Origin: Azolla caroliniana | Taxonomy: Eukaryota > Polypodiophyta | Length of the DNA: 64,000 nucleotides | Reading direction: 5' to 3' | Assembly (NCBI GenBank): GCA_043228905.1 | Contig: JBHGNT010000002.1 | Coordinates: 10,974,001-11,038,000, forward strand | In this document: piece by piece, positions 43,670 through 54,248 of the stretch | Layout: the number at the start of each line of letters is the position of its first letter | Numbering within the stretch: the first letter of the stretch is position 1 | The notes under the pieces: model-generated | The model's database searches: none | What the model saw: only the letters and a program-made list of their open reading frames with translations | Told to the model about the DNA's origin: nothing | Translations under genes and position numbers: made by a program

Positions 43670-45880
43670 TGCCCCTTCGAACACAACTTCCGGATATTGC
43701 AAACGGTTTCGGATCGGTCAAATCTTCGGAACGCTTTGAACTTCGATTGTTAGGCTTTTTGGTTGCGTACTCCTTGTTCGGCTTCGATCAATCGATCGGT
43801 TCAATCGGTTCACTGTTCTGTTGTACTCCCCCTCAAGCTTGGCTAGTCGGGAAGAGATAGACTAAGGTTCGACGCAAATTGCCACAGCTTGTCGATACCA
43901 AGGGCTTTCATGAAAATATCGGCTACTTGTAGGTGCGTACTAATATGTTGTAAATCGATATCTCCGGCCTATACGTGCTCGCGGATGAAATGATAGTGCA
44001 CTTCAATGTGCTTAGTCCGCGCGTGGAATACGGGGTTCTGCACCAGGTAGATATTGCTCATGTCGTTGCAGTATAGAACAGTTGGATCTTTGATGAGTAC
44101 ACCCAACTCCTTCAGTATATGCTTGAGCCGATACGGCTTCGCATGCGGCGACTGTTGCGTCCCTGTATTCAGTTTTTGTGCTCGACTATGCGACTATCAA
44201 ATGCTTCTTACTGCTCTAGGAGATCGCTCAGCTATCAAGAGAGAAGACAGATCCGGATGTGGATCATCTATCTGCTTTGTATCCTGCCCAGTCTGCATCT
44301 GTGTACCCTTCGAGTTGAATAATCGTATTCGACTTATACATGGTACCGTAGTCCATCGTCGTGCTGACATACCAAAGTATCCACTTAGCACAATCCAGAT
44401 GAAGATTTCGCGGAGTTTGCATAAATTGATTAAGCAGGCCGACCGAATAGTTGAGGTCAGCTCTCGTGATGGTTAGATAAATTAAGCTACCGACCAGTTG
44501 ACGATACTGAGTCGGCTCGCTCTCAGTCGTGTCGGAGTTAGCATTGATCTTGAAATTACGATCGAGAGGGGTAGACACAAGTTTGCACTCCATCATTCCG
44601 AACTTGTAGAGTAAGTTGAGAACGTAGTGCTATTGTGATATCATTATTCCGACTGGTGTTCGAATTACTTCAATGCCTAGGAAGTAATGGAGCTCATGCA
44701 TGTCTTTCATTTCGAATCTGCCGGAAAGAAGTGATTTGACCTTGTTAATCTCGGCTAGATCTTTTCCTCCGATGACCAAATCATCCACGTAAAGGATGAT
44801 GACAATCGGGCTATCCGACTCATTTCAGATGTACAGAGAAGTATCGGATTTTGACATTCAAAATCCGATCTGATGAAGATACTACGTAATCTTCAAGTGC
44901 CATGCACGTGGTGCTTGTTTGAGACCGTAAAGTGGTTTCTTAAGTTGAGATATGGCGTGTGGATAGTTACACGATTCAAATCTGGGTGGTTGAATCATAT
45001 ACACTTCCTCTTCTAATTCTCCTTCGAGGAAGGCATTTTTCACGTCCATCTGGTGGAGGTGCCACCCTTTCACAGCTACCAGGGCTATTACCATTTGTAC
45101 AGTGGTCATCTTTGCCACTGGGGCAAAGGTCCCTTCGTAGTCCACGGCGTGGGTTTGTGCGTATCCTTTCACAACAAGACGTGCTTTGAAGCGATTTACA
45201 GAGCCGCCGGCATTGTGCTTCACCTTGTAAATCCATCTGCAACCAATTGCTTTCTTGTTCGGCTGGTGAGGAACGAGATCCCATGTCTCGTTTGTGCTTA
45301 ACGCTTCGATTTCCTCATGCATCGTGTTGACCCATCGTGGATCCTTTATGGTTTCGAAAAGCATTTCGAGCTCCCGTACTATTGCTACCTTCATCATAAA
45401 GGGGTAATGATACGCCATGTACTGATTGTAGCTATAACCGCTTATGGGGTTCTTCTCTCGAGTGGACCGGCGTAGCTTTTCGTTTGCGGATTCTAAAGCT
45501 TTCTTCACGCTGTCTGTCTGGATGTGAAGCCCTTCGAACTCACTATCAAGGGAGTGAGTTGTTTCAAATTTGAACTGTTCTTCGAATTCCCTCATTTTCA
45601 CCTTCCCTTTGTCCAGCTTTGGACTCGGCCGAGATATGCTTTGATCGCTTGGCCGCTCTGACGGCCCACTCAGTCGTGTCGTAATTGGACTCTCAAACAT
45701 GCGCATAACTGGATCTTCGGCTTCTGCCTCTATTTCGGCATATATCGGAGTCGGAGTCGAAGTTGTGTCTGGTGCATACCAGGATATGAACTCATCGAAA
45801 ATGACATCTTGACTTGTTCGAACTTTTCGAGTAGATGGATTGTAGCATTTGTACCCCTTCTGTTCGAGCGAGTACCCCAC
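43670..45880 (-). pseudogene. Copia C RT and RNase H
   Basis: A 332-codon open frame (45880-44882) covers KGYKCYNPSTRKVRTSQD, a linker with LDKGKVKMREFEEQF, then [56 protein letters not shown] and KPLYGLKQAPRAWHLKIT. The YVDD region near 44790 is out of frame. RNase H lies at 44596-43870 (SLIYLTITRADLNYSVGLL, GYTDADWAGY), with IFMKALGIDKL-type sequence near 43900. Confidence 0.86.
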
Positions 45881-46930
45881 GAGGATACATTTCTCTGACT
45901 TTGGGTCGAGCTTTTATCGCGTACTGTCGGGAATATGCACGTAAGCGATTGCGCCGAAAATGCGGACATGTGATAAGCCCGGCGTCTTTCCAAGGAACTT
46001 CTCATGAGGAGTTACGTCGTGTACTCCCGAGGTTGTGCACATATTCATGAGGTATACGGCTGTGTTTGCCGCTTCTGTCCAATATGATTTCGGAGATTCT
46101 TCTCATTCATCATAGCCCGAGCGATTTCTACTATGTGTCGGTTTTTACACTTAGCTACGCCGTTCTGCTCAGGTGTCTGACGGCATCAGAATTCTTGTCA
46201 GATTCCTTCCTTTCGGAGATACGCCATAAACTCATCCAAAAAGTATTCTTTGCCTCCATCCGATCGAAGGAAGTGTACATGCCAACCCGTAGCTTTTTCG
46301 ACTTCGGCTTTGAACCTCTAGAAGTGTCCAAACACTTTGCTCTTCTATCTCATCGGGTAGATCCAGGTGTTCCTGGAGAAGTCATCGATGAATGTGAGAT
46401 AGTGCCGGCAACCGCCGGATGTAGTTGTTTGGGCTGGTCCCCACACATCTAAATGTACAACATCTAGGATTCCTTTGCTCACATTCTGCTGTTTTGGGAA
46501 TGGGTGATGGCCTTGCTTTCCGAATTGGCATTCTTCGCATACGCCTGTAATCTCCTTCGTCATAAAGCTTAGGAGTCCAATTACAACTACTTTCAATTTC
46601 ATGTTCGGAAGTTTTTGGAGATTGATGTAGCCGATTCTTTTGTGCCAGAAATTTAAGTCCGTTTCGATTTTGAGGCCCTTTGCGAACATTGTTGACTTTA
46701 CCTCGTTTGACTCGAGGATAAACATACGACCTTCTCATCGACTGTGAGCTATGACTTGATCGCCTGTTTCGATGAAGCACCCGTCATTGTTGAATCGTAC
46801 TTGCATTCCTTGTTCGACAATCTAGTCGACTGAGACCAAGTTTTTCGTGATGGTGGGAACATGCACTACATTCTTTAGGTAGGTTTGTTTGTCGTTGTTT
46901 CTGAATGGGACATTCCTGATATGCTGTATT
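45881..46930 (-). pseudogene. Copia C integrase
   Basis: Reading: MFILESNEVKSTMFAKGL, zinc finger FWHKRIGYINL with CEECQFGKQG, core VHLDVWGPAQ (first Asp) and YLTFIDDFSRNTWIY. The second Asp and Glu regions lie at 46330-46100 in broken frames. The adjoining 46741-46930 piece is the first copy of a local duplication of the protease region. Confidence 0.85.
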
Positions 46931-47000
46931 TGTCAAGATTCGAACTCTTGACATAACCATGTTGTAATCGAGTGTTATGTGTTAACCACACATCTAGCAT
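46931..47000 (-). other. tRNA-like boxes at the LTR start of the TRIM-like element
   Basis: On the minus strand: A-box-like TAGATGTGTGG (46996-46986) and B-box-like AGTTCGAATCT (46946-46936), with the B-box stem TCAAGAG/CTTGACA. The same boxes occur in LTR2 (about 47997-48057). The TG end of the LTR lies within the T-stem part of this module. Confidence 0.5.
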
Positions 47001-47558
47001 ATAATCATGTATATACTTCCTCATTGTAGGTTTTAGCTAGCATCATGTGCATAATTTCTCCCTTGTATGATTAACACTTGGCACATGCATGCGTACCTAC
47101 TGCCTACATGCTCTATTGTATCACATGCTTGCAACAGGTATGCATGTCACTTAGTATAAATAGTTGAGTTCACCTTGAAGGAATTCAAGGTGAACAACGC
47201 CAGTCATGGACATAACAATCTAGTATTCTCATTTTGCCCAATCTTGTCTCCTTAATCTTCATCTCTATCTTTATGCTCTTATGTCATTCCGTCATTGCTC
47301 CGTTGTAGCCTCATTATCCGTGCTCCGTCTTAGTCCACACTTGGTGTGTCTGTGACAGTTTGTTCACCTTCCAACTAGAAGCATCACCTGTCTCCGTCAT
47401 CGCCCTTGCTTCTAGAGTTACCATCGTCACCGTACCATCATCAACATCGCTTCATTTCCTATCTTCCTCGCCGTTTCTATCTCCTAGTTTCTTCTCATAA
47501 TTTTCATTGTCTTTTAGTTCTCCTCGTCATTGTCTCTATTTTTTAGTTTCTTTCCCGT

Positions 47559-47850
47559 TCATGTTCGTGTTCTAGTTCCCGGTGAGGGCCGCATGGTCAC
47601 TCACGCAAGTTCGTGTTCGAGTTCCCAATGAGGGCCGCATGGTCGCTCATGCACGTTCGTGTTCGAGTTCCCGATGAGGGCCGCATTGTCGCTCACACCC
47701 ATTCTTGTTCTTGTGCCTGGTGAGGGTCGCATGGTCGCTCACACCCATTCGTGTTCTTGTGCCTGGTGAGGGTCGCATGGTCGCTCACACCCGTTGATAT
47801 TTGTGTTCTAGTTCTAGGCGAGGACCACACATGGTCGCTCATGCCCGTTG
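47559..47850 (+). repeat. About 46-bp tandem repeat in TRIM-like interior
   Basis: About six units of the form TTCGTGTTCGAGTTCC, GGTGAGGGCCGCATGG, TCGCTCACACCC, decaying to the right. Not coding: frames differ between units. Confidence 0.88.
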
Positions 47851-48418
47851 GTGTTAAATACCTCGTCTTGTGGAAGGGTTACTCCTTGTCTAGTGTTTAC
47901 AAAATACTTTCGAGGTGATCTAAGATTTTCATCAACAATATCCCCTTAAGCCGACAAACGATTTGGGAAGGCATCGTTGGAGGGGGGATAATGTCAAGAT
48001 TCGAACTCTTGACATAACCATGTTGTAATCGAGTGTTATGTGTTAACCACACATCTAGCATATAATCATGTATATACTTCCTCATTGTAGGTTTTAGCTA
48101 GCATCAAGTGCATAATTTCTCCCTTGTATTATTAACACTTAGCACATGCATGCGTACCTACTGCCTACATGCTCTAGTGTATCACATGCTTGCAACAGGT
48201 ATGCATGCTACTTAGTATAAATAGTTGAGTTCACCTTGAATTCCTTCAAGGTGAACAACGCCAGTCATAGAAATATCAATCTAGTATTCTCATTTCGCCC
48301 AATCTTGTCTCCTTAATCTTCATCTCTATCTTTATGCTCTTATGTCATTCCGTCATTGCTCCATTGTAGCCTCATTATCCGTGCTCCGTCTTAGTCCGCG
48401 CTTGGTGTGTCTGTGATA

Positions 48419-48840
48419 GTATTGAATGAGTCGTATCATCGCCTGTCTCGATCTCGTCGACCGTGAGCTACGACTTGACCGCCTGTTTCGATGAAGCACC
48501 CGTCGTTGTTGAATCGTACTTGCATTCCTTGTTCGACAATCTGGTCGACTGAGACTAAGTTTTTTGTGATGGTGGGAACATGTAGTACATTCTTTAGGTA
48601 GGTTTCTTTGCCGTCGTTTCCGAATGGGATATTCCTGATATGCTGTATTGGATGAGTCGTGTCATCACCTGTCTCGACATATCCGGGACGTTCGGGTTTT
48701 CGTAATTCCCGAAACCAATCTTCAAGAGACGTCATGTCATTTGACGCTCCTGAATTGATAAACCATACATTATTTGAGGTGGACGCGCCAGTTGAAGCCT
48801 GTGCGGACATTGACTGCGCTTCATGTTTCATTATGCACAT
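48419..48840 (-). pseudogene. Copia C protease with local duplication
   Basis: Protease VWFINSGASNDMTSLEDWF: the catalytic Asp has become Asn. The downstream part (HIRNIPFGNDGKETYLKN to GGQVVAHGR) is present twice, at about 48462-48685 and at 46741-46930 plus 48424-48455, so about 225-235 bp is tandemly duplicated. The TRIM-like element landed in one copy. Confidence 0.82.
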
Positions 48841-49743
48841 TTCGCCATGGTCGTCGTAGTTGGAATTCGAAGCGTAATTAGTAAGTTGTCGGCATGCCTC
48901 GTGCTTCTTCTTTCGGCACTCCTATTCGTAATGGCCAAGTTTTCTGTAGTACCCGCATTCGATTGGGTTTCTACGATTGCTTGGTCTGGCGTGATGACTC
49001 CCCCTTCCGCCGAACTCTCTGGGACCAGATCTGTCTGCTTGCCATTGGTGGGGGTTGCGCTCATGATTGTGTCGGCCTTAGCCAAATCGGCCTCTCCTTC
49101 CACAACTGTGTCCTCTTCCTCCATCGAAATTCAAATACAACATTTGTCCATCATGCGTGTTGTTCTTTTGACGCGCGTGATTCTCCTTGACAAGTAATAA
49201 TGATTGGAGGTCAAAAAAGGAAGGAGGATTCTCTCTTGTAAGGATGGTCGATCTAATTGAGCCAAATTGAGGTGTTAAGCCACCGAAGGATATTTGCACC
49301 ATCTCGTCATCATCGATGATGACATTGATCGAACTGAGGGTGTCACATAGTTCCTTGATCTTCAAGGTGTAACTTGTGATCGACATATCCCTCTGTTGCA
49401 GATTGTTTAGCTCCTGTCGAAGTTGGAGCTTCCATGCAGCCGTATTGGCCACAAAGATTTTCTTGAGGTTTTCCCACACTTGTTTCGGCATTTTTGCCTC
49501 TCTGATATATCCCAGCATATGATCATGTACACATGATGCCAAGCAATACAACACACGTCTAGCGGCCTGCTCCCAAACAGGATAGTTGGTGTGTGTTGGG
49601 TTGGCTTGCGTTTCATGAGCTCCTTCAATGTAGCTCTAGTAACCTTGCATGACAAGGTATTGATGCATCTTGTATTCCCAAGATGCGAAGTTCATTCTGT
49701 CGAGCTTCTCCGTCGGAAGAGCGTTTCCCATCTGAGTATTCAT
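48841..49743 (-). pseudogene. Copia C gag
   Basis: ATG 49743 (MNTQMGNALPTEKLDRMNF). gag core EQAARRVLYCLASCVHDHML, PKQVWENLKKIFVAN, QLRQELNNLQQRDMSITSY, SFGGLTPQFGSI and SFFDLQSLLLVKENHA. TAG replaces Trp in GY*SYIEGA. The zinc knuckle near 48940 has lost a Cys (CGYYRKLGHYE). Open for 158 codons from 49554. Confidence 0.88.
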
Positions 49744-49835
49744 GGTGGTTTCTTCTCTGTTGATGAGCCAGTTCTATTTTTTGTCAGCGTGTAGCACCAC
49801 ACAAGAAAATGAGGGGGATGATCAAGCAACCACAA

Positions 49836-50097
49836 GCTCTGAAACCATGTAAACAGGAGCAAGAGTGGCTGAGATGCAGCGGAAGGACTGTGTGTACGTA
49901 AGGCAAAAATAGAGAGAGAGTTTAAGACAGAGATAACTATGTATTGCATCCAACAGTAACAAAGTTACAAAGGGTTGGTTTAAATACCAACTAAATTAGG
50001 GCAAGGGCCCCTTTCTACTATTTACAAAACTAGCTTGGTATGTCCATGAGCTAGTGTGAATCCTATTTCTATGGGAAATTGAGTTTGATTCTCGATA
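49836..50097 (-). repeat. Copia C 5' LTR and PBS
   Basis: LTR 49848-50097, 250 bp; on the minus strand TATCGAGAATC (TG changed to TA) to CTGTTTACA, then PBS TGGTTTCAGAGC (49847-49836). Confidence 0.88.
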
Positions 50098-51145
50098 GGA
50101 TTCCATCTGCAATGAAAAATACATACCCCCAGAAACCTTTGTACTTCTGAGATGGATGTACATTCCCCTTGCATATTTGGAATTGCATTGATCTTGGTTG
50201 GGGATGGCTTTTTCCCATACGGGCCACACATATGACCAACTATTAATATCTCTTTTGCCGCAAATATTGACTTTGTCCTTGATAATGTCAAATGCACTTC
50301 TTCCATCCTTGATAATATCTTCTCACAATCCTTGATATGGTCAACAATGAATTGTCGGCAACCAGTTTTGTCCAATTCCTCTTTCTTCTCTTCCTCCTTG
50401 CATCCCTTAATGGGAACATCATCTAAAAAATGCATTGTAATATGAGGAATAAAATCACAAAGTACCTTGTTCATTCCATTCATCACATGCACCACTGAGT
50501 TGGTCACTCCTTGCGGCAGGGTACACATCCATACTAACTCTATAGGTGTCTTGATAGAAGTAATATCTCGACGTTTGATAGCAAGTTGAAATTGATCATA
50601 CCCAGAATAAAGGTCTCCCATTGAATATATAGCTCTTCCTGCAAACATCTTAGCAAACTCATCCACAATTGGCCCTACTCCCGAGTTTCGGATTATTACC
50701 TTATTCACGGGTTGCATATCTTGGATAAATCAGAGCCGTCCATCTTTCTTTAACACAATAAACCATCAACTCGAGTAAGGAGCGTTCGATGGTTCCAAGA
50801 TACCCATCCTTATCTTTTCTTTCAGAAGTTCTAATAGTTGAGGGATTCTAACCCTTGGCATGGGTATTGGCTTAAAGTTCCATGGAATATGAGGGATAGT
50901 GAATATAACTATGGGCTCTACTATTCCTGGATCCACACCCTTTTTAACATCTCCCTGAATTGCTTTTCTTCAGCTGGTAATAGGATGTCAACCCCTCCTA
51001 TTTTCATCTCATGTATTGTTTCTAGAGTAAACACATGTCCCACCTTTCGTGGGTCTCTGATCATTGGCTCTGTGGTAGCTTCTTTGATTGCTCTTTCACT
51101 ATCCCCTGGAAGTGGAGCAGCAATAGGATGAACCTTCTTCTCCAC
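50098..51145 (-). pseudogene. Gypsy D reverse transcriptase
   Basis: Reading: KVGHVFTLETIHEMKIGG, VDILLPAEEKQFREML, MPRVRIPQLLE-like sequence, MQPVNKVIIRNSGVGPIVDEF, GDLYSGYDQFQLAI, TLPQGVTNSVVHVMNGM, the catalytic HFLDDVPIKG (F-x-DD) and VQRFLGVCIFHCRWNP. It continues at 10740 across copia C. Stops near 50921 and 50730. Confidence 0.88.
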
Positions 51146-52420
51146 TATTTTGTACTTTGTTAGGTCATGTGCCTCATGATCGAATGGACAAGAACTTGGA
51201 TTTCATTGTCGTCCTCCATTGCTTCCAAATGAGTTATTGTATCTTCAAAACTTAATTCTTCAAACATATCCTGAATTTCTTCATCATCATCTATTAATCC
51301 AAAACACTTAAAGTACTCGGAACAATTTTGTATTTTATTATTATCTACTTTTAGCATAGAAGTAGCATCACTAGATGACATTGTACAAGGAATATCTTTA
51401 TTTACATTATTATTTATGGGGTTTTCTTTCATGTCCAGGCTATCACAACCCCTACTTGTAAAAGCCCTATCTAAAAATCCTTGGACAATTCTTCATCCAC
51501 CTCCCCAAGTGGACGTTCCCTCAAGCATTCTTTATTTCTTTCGTGGTTGGGCCTCACGGTTAACAATTGGACTGTCTTTCTTCCATCTTCACTCTTGATT
51601 CTCGCGAAAGCTAAACCATCATCAATCACCTTTGTTTCCATCCTGACTGCGGTGATGTCATGTTGACCAAGGATGACGGGGTAGGTTGATTGATCCTGCA
51701 CAAAAAAAAATTGATTCGCCGACACATCACCAATTGTTACCTTCACATTGGGCCATGCTCCAAATAGATCCTTCGTAGTCTCTATGGCAGCTCTTATCTT
51801 CCACCCATGATTCTTGTCGATCGGCCACTATCCTTGAAAGTAAAATTCTGACGACATCATGCTAATCTCGGATCCATGATCGATCAAAGCAATACATGGA
51901 ATTTGTTGCTCCTCAATTTTTGCAAGTGCCTCCGTTGTTGCTTGAGCCCAATGGTCCCTTGTATAGTGATTCCTATCCTCTTCATGAACCCCAACATCAT
52001 TTCTGTTTTTTACACTTGCAGCGTTTATGGTGCCACCATACAAATCTCGGAGTGTTGATGCACACCCTCTCGTAACTTCATCCGTCACCTGTCTCTTTCT
52101 TCGAATAATATCTATGATAACTTCATGAAATTCTTTCTTTGCTATACCCAACACTTCTCTTAAAGTAAATTCTACCATACTATTTAATGTTCTTGTTTCT
52201 AGTACCTTTTCTATATCCGTCCTTGTTTCTATGTCTGAAGCAAGCTTGAAAGATGGGCCTATCTTCCCTTTTACTCTATCAGTTTCCTTCGTCCTAGGAG
52301 CACCCTTTTCCATCTCTCTTCTCTTTTGTTCTTGTGTCTCATGTTTCTTTGCTAGATCAGCCTCCTCAACTCTCTTTCACTTCTCTTCTACTAATACCTC
52401 TTGTGCATTCACTTGGGCGT
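51146..52420 (-). pseudogene. Gypsy D protease and linker
   Basis: Aspartic protease IPCIALIDHGSEISMM, with D-H-G-S where D-S/T-G is usual, then IGDVSANQFFFVQDQSTYPV and ILGQHDITAVRM (flap and LGxD region). Before it lies an acidic/basic segment (EKGAPRTKETDRVKGKIGP). After it is a linker (DDDEEIQDMFEELSFEDTI) leading to RT. Stops at 51828, 51471 and 51160. Confidence 0.8.
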
Positions 52421-53584
52421 ATGCTGATAGTGCGTCTACTAGATCCTCACATCCAGTGAAGTTCCGTATTTCATCTCCCGCTCTCTTTAATTCATTCACT
52501 CAAACCTTCCCTTTTCTTGCATACTCCATCACATCTTGCCAAAAGCCAGATCCGCCATGTGAGTCTTCTACACGCAACCCTAAGGTTGCCACGGATTGTA
52601 TCACTTGAGTTGTTCTCTCTCAGCATCTTCCATTAGCTTTTTCAATCCACCTCACCCAAAGTTGTGTTGAAGTGGTTGTCGAGTCTCTGTTGAGTGAATC
52701 TTGCCATCTTGATAGTAGATTTTATCATGATTAAGATCATCCCTATGTTCTTGACAATCTTTCTTCTAGTGGTTGATATTGTCACACCATATACACCTTT
52801 GGACCATTCCACCTCCTTGTCTTGATGAAGTTGAGCTTTGTCTCGATTCCAGTTTCGTCACTTTGATCAACAAGTCTTTCATTCCTTTGACCAATTCGTG
52901 CAAGAGAGATTGTTCTACTTTCTTTTCTCCTGGATCGTTCCTTGTTTCTTCTTCATTTCTCTCCGACAGCTCCATAAACCATAACTTTCTTTTACAGAAA
53001 TGGGCGCAAGCCCTTTTCACCTCCTCCCGGTCTTCGGTAAGTCCACTTGAACTATTCTGATATTCCAAATGCATTCCCAAGTCCTTCTTGTCTTTAATAT
53101 CAATAGCTTGTAGAAACAATATTACTTTATCTAGCGCTATTATATTTCTATCTCTAACATTTAATTGCTCAAATCTTTCAGAAAACTCTTTTAATACTTC
53201 CAAAACACTTAAATATTTATTAGACTCTACCCAATCCATGAAAGCTCGCCTTGTCATCTTTGACATACCGTTGAGGTTGTATTCATTCAATAATGCTCTT
53301 TCAAAAGTTTCGCATGTCTGATGCTCCCTCTGTAGCTCCTGGATCCTTTGTTGGAGCCCAATCACAACGACTCGACTAAAGCTATTAATTTTGGTAGCTT
53401 CGTTGACAGCACATTTAAGCATTTCTTCATTTTAAATTTTCAGAAATCTTGTTAAATTCATACCTTCGAAGATTCCTACTCGTACAAGAATATTGGCAAC
53501 GGCTTTGTCGATGCTTGCCGTCATCCCTTGCTCTCGCATCATTTGTTCCATCATCGTACACATAAACCTAATTTGCTCCTCCAT
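52421..53584 (-). pseudogene. Gypsy D gag
   Basis: ATG 53584 (MEEQIRFMCTMMEQMMREQ), TAA near 53430, then an open frame 53422-52766 with IQELQREHQTCETFERALLN, FMDWVESNKYLSVLEVLKEF and LDKVILFLQAIDIKDKKDL, and a zinc-knuckle start MVQRCIWCDNINHX (CxxC, His). The Cys/His cluster is shorter than in copia gag. In-frame stops near 52766 and 52620. Confidence 0.8.
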
Positions 53585-53605
53585 TTGTCCTTGTCACCGC
53601 CTTCA

Positions 53606-54248
53606 CGTCGGGTTCACCAAATGTGCTGGGGTAGTTGTGGTTTGTGCGGCGAAGTCGTAGGGACTAAGGTTAAAAGGAGTTGGCTATATATTTTATAAGG
53701 CTTGTGCAACAATGTTAGAAAGATTAAGGATAGGAAGAACAAGAGTTAGAAGTAATGTGCGAGAGACAAATGAGCATAGATAAGAGATAAGAGACAATGT
53801 ATGATTCAAGAAGCAAGATAGAGACAAAGTATGATTTAAGAAACAAGATAGAGACAACGTATGATTTGAGAAGCAAGAGTATATGATTTGGCGCTCATAC
53901 ATTACATGTGATGCATGATAGACATCTCGCTCATTTGAGCTTTCATGTATGAAAATATACATGGCATAAGAAGAAGCATGAAAATATGTTTTTAAAAACA
54001 AATGACCTTGTCTAATGGTATATGCCTTGTATTTGGTATGTGAGGTCATGGGTTCAAGTTTCTCAAATCTTATTGAATACAATATTTTCATTTATATTTA
54101 TATCCTTCATACACCCTAAAATAAATAACCTAACCTAGTGGTATGTACTTCCTACTTGGTGTGTTAGCTTATGGGCTCAAGTCTTTCAAATATTACTAAA
54201 TACAATATGTTAGTTTATTTTATATTGTGAAACAAATCCTTCACGATA
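53606..54248 (-). repeat. Gypsy D 5' LTR and PBS
   Basis: LTR 53622-54248 (627 bp), starting (minus) TATCGTGAAGGATTTG and ending CCCCAGCACA. PBS TGGTGAACCCGACG at 53619-53606 after two T. It has the same tandem tRNA-like boxes as the left LTR, and GATAGAGACAA repeats at 53785-53870. Confidence 0.85.

Larger units (their letters stand above)
46931..48418 (+). mobile_element. Small non-coding LTR element (TRIM-like)
   Basis: LTR1 46931-47357 and LTR2 47992-48418 (each 427 bp, nearly identical), perfect TSD GTATT (46926-46930, 48419-48423). The 634-bp interior has no gene, and a purine tract (GGAGGGGGGATAA, about 47979-47991) precedes LTR2. TATA box TATAAATAG is near 47156. PBS is not the iMet type; the start GTTTGTTCACC was not matched to a tRNA. 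Terminal LTR sequence contains tRNA-like boxes on the minus strand. Total 1.49 kb, close to TRIM or SMART elements in design. Confidence 0.88.
10741..50097 (-). mobile_element. Ty1/copia element C, split by later insertions
   Basis: Minus-strand copia with a 250-bp 5' LTR (49848-50097). Its 3' LTR is in two pieces (10741-10830 and 43511-43669) that add up to 249 bp. Flanking 5-mers are AGATT (10736-10740) and GGATT (50098-50102), and gypsy D RT reads through once C is removed. It belongs to a different subfamily from A, B, E and H: shorter LTRs, PBS TGGTTTCAGAGC, and a gag starting MNTQMGNALPTEKLD. Its own reading is further broken by the small LTR element at 46931-48418. Confidence 0.88.
2665..54248 (-). 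mobile_element. Ty3/gypsy element D, outermost shell of the nest
   Basis: Minus-strand gypsy retrotransposon split by two insertions. Right to left: 5' LTR 53622-54248, PBS, gag (53584), protease, RT, then copia C (10741-50097), RT end and RNase H, copia B1 (4593-10384), RNase H end, integrase, PPT, and a truncated 3' LTR. Pieces on either side of each insertion join in frame. Without insertions the element is about 6.5 kb. The outer boundaries do not show a TSD: the left LTR is cut and the right LTR abuts a copia integrase fragment that has no partner on the left, so a later deletion or rearrangement is inferred. Confidence 0.85.
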
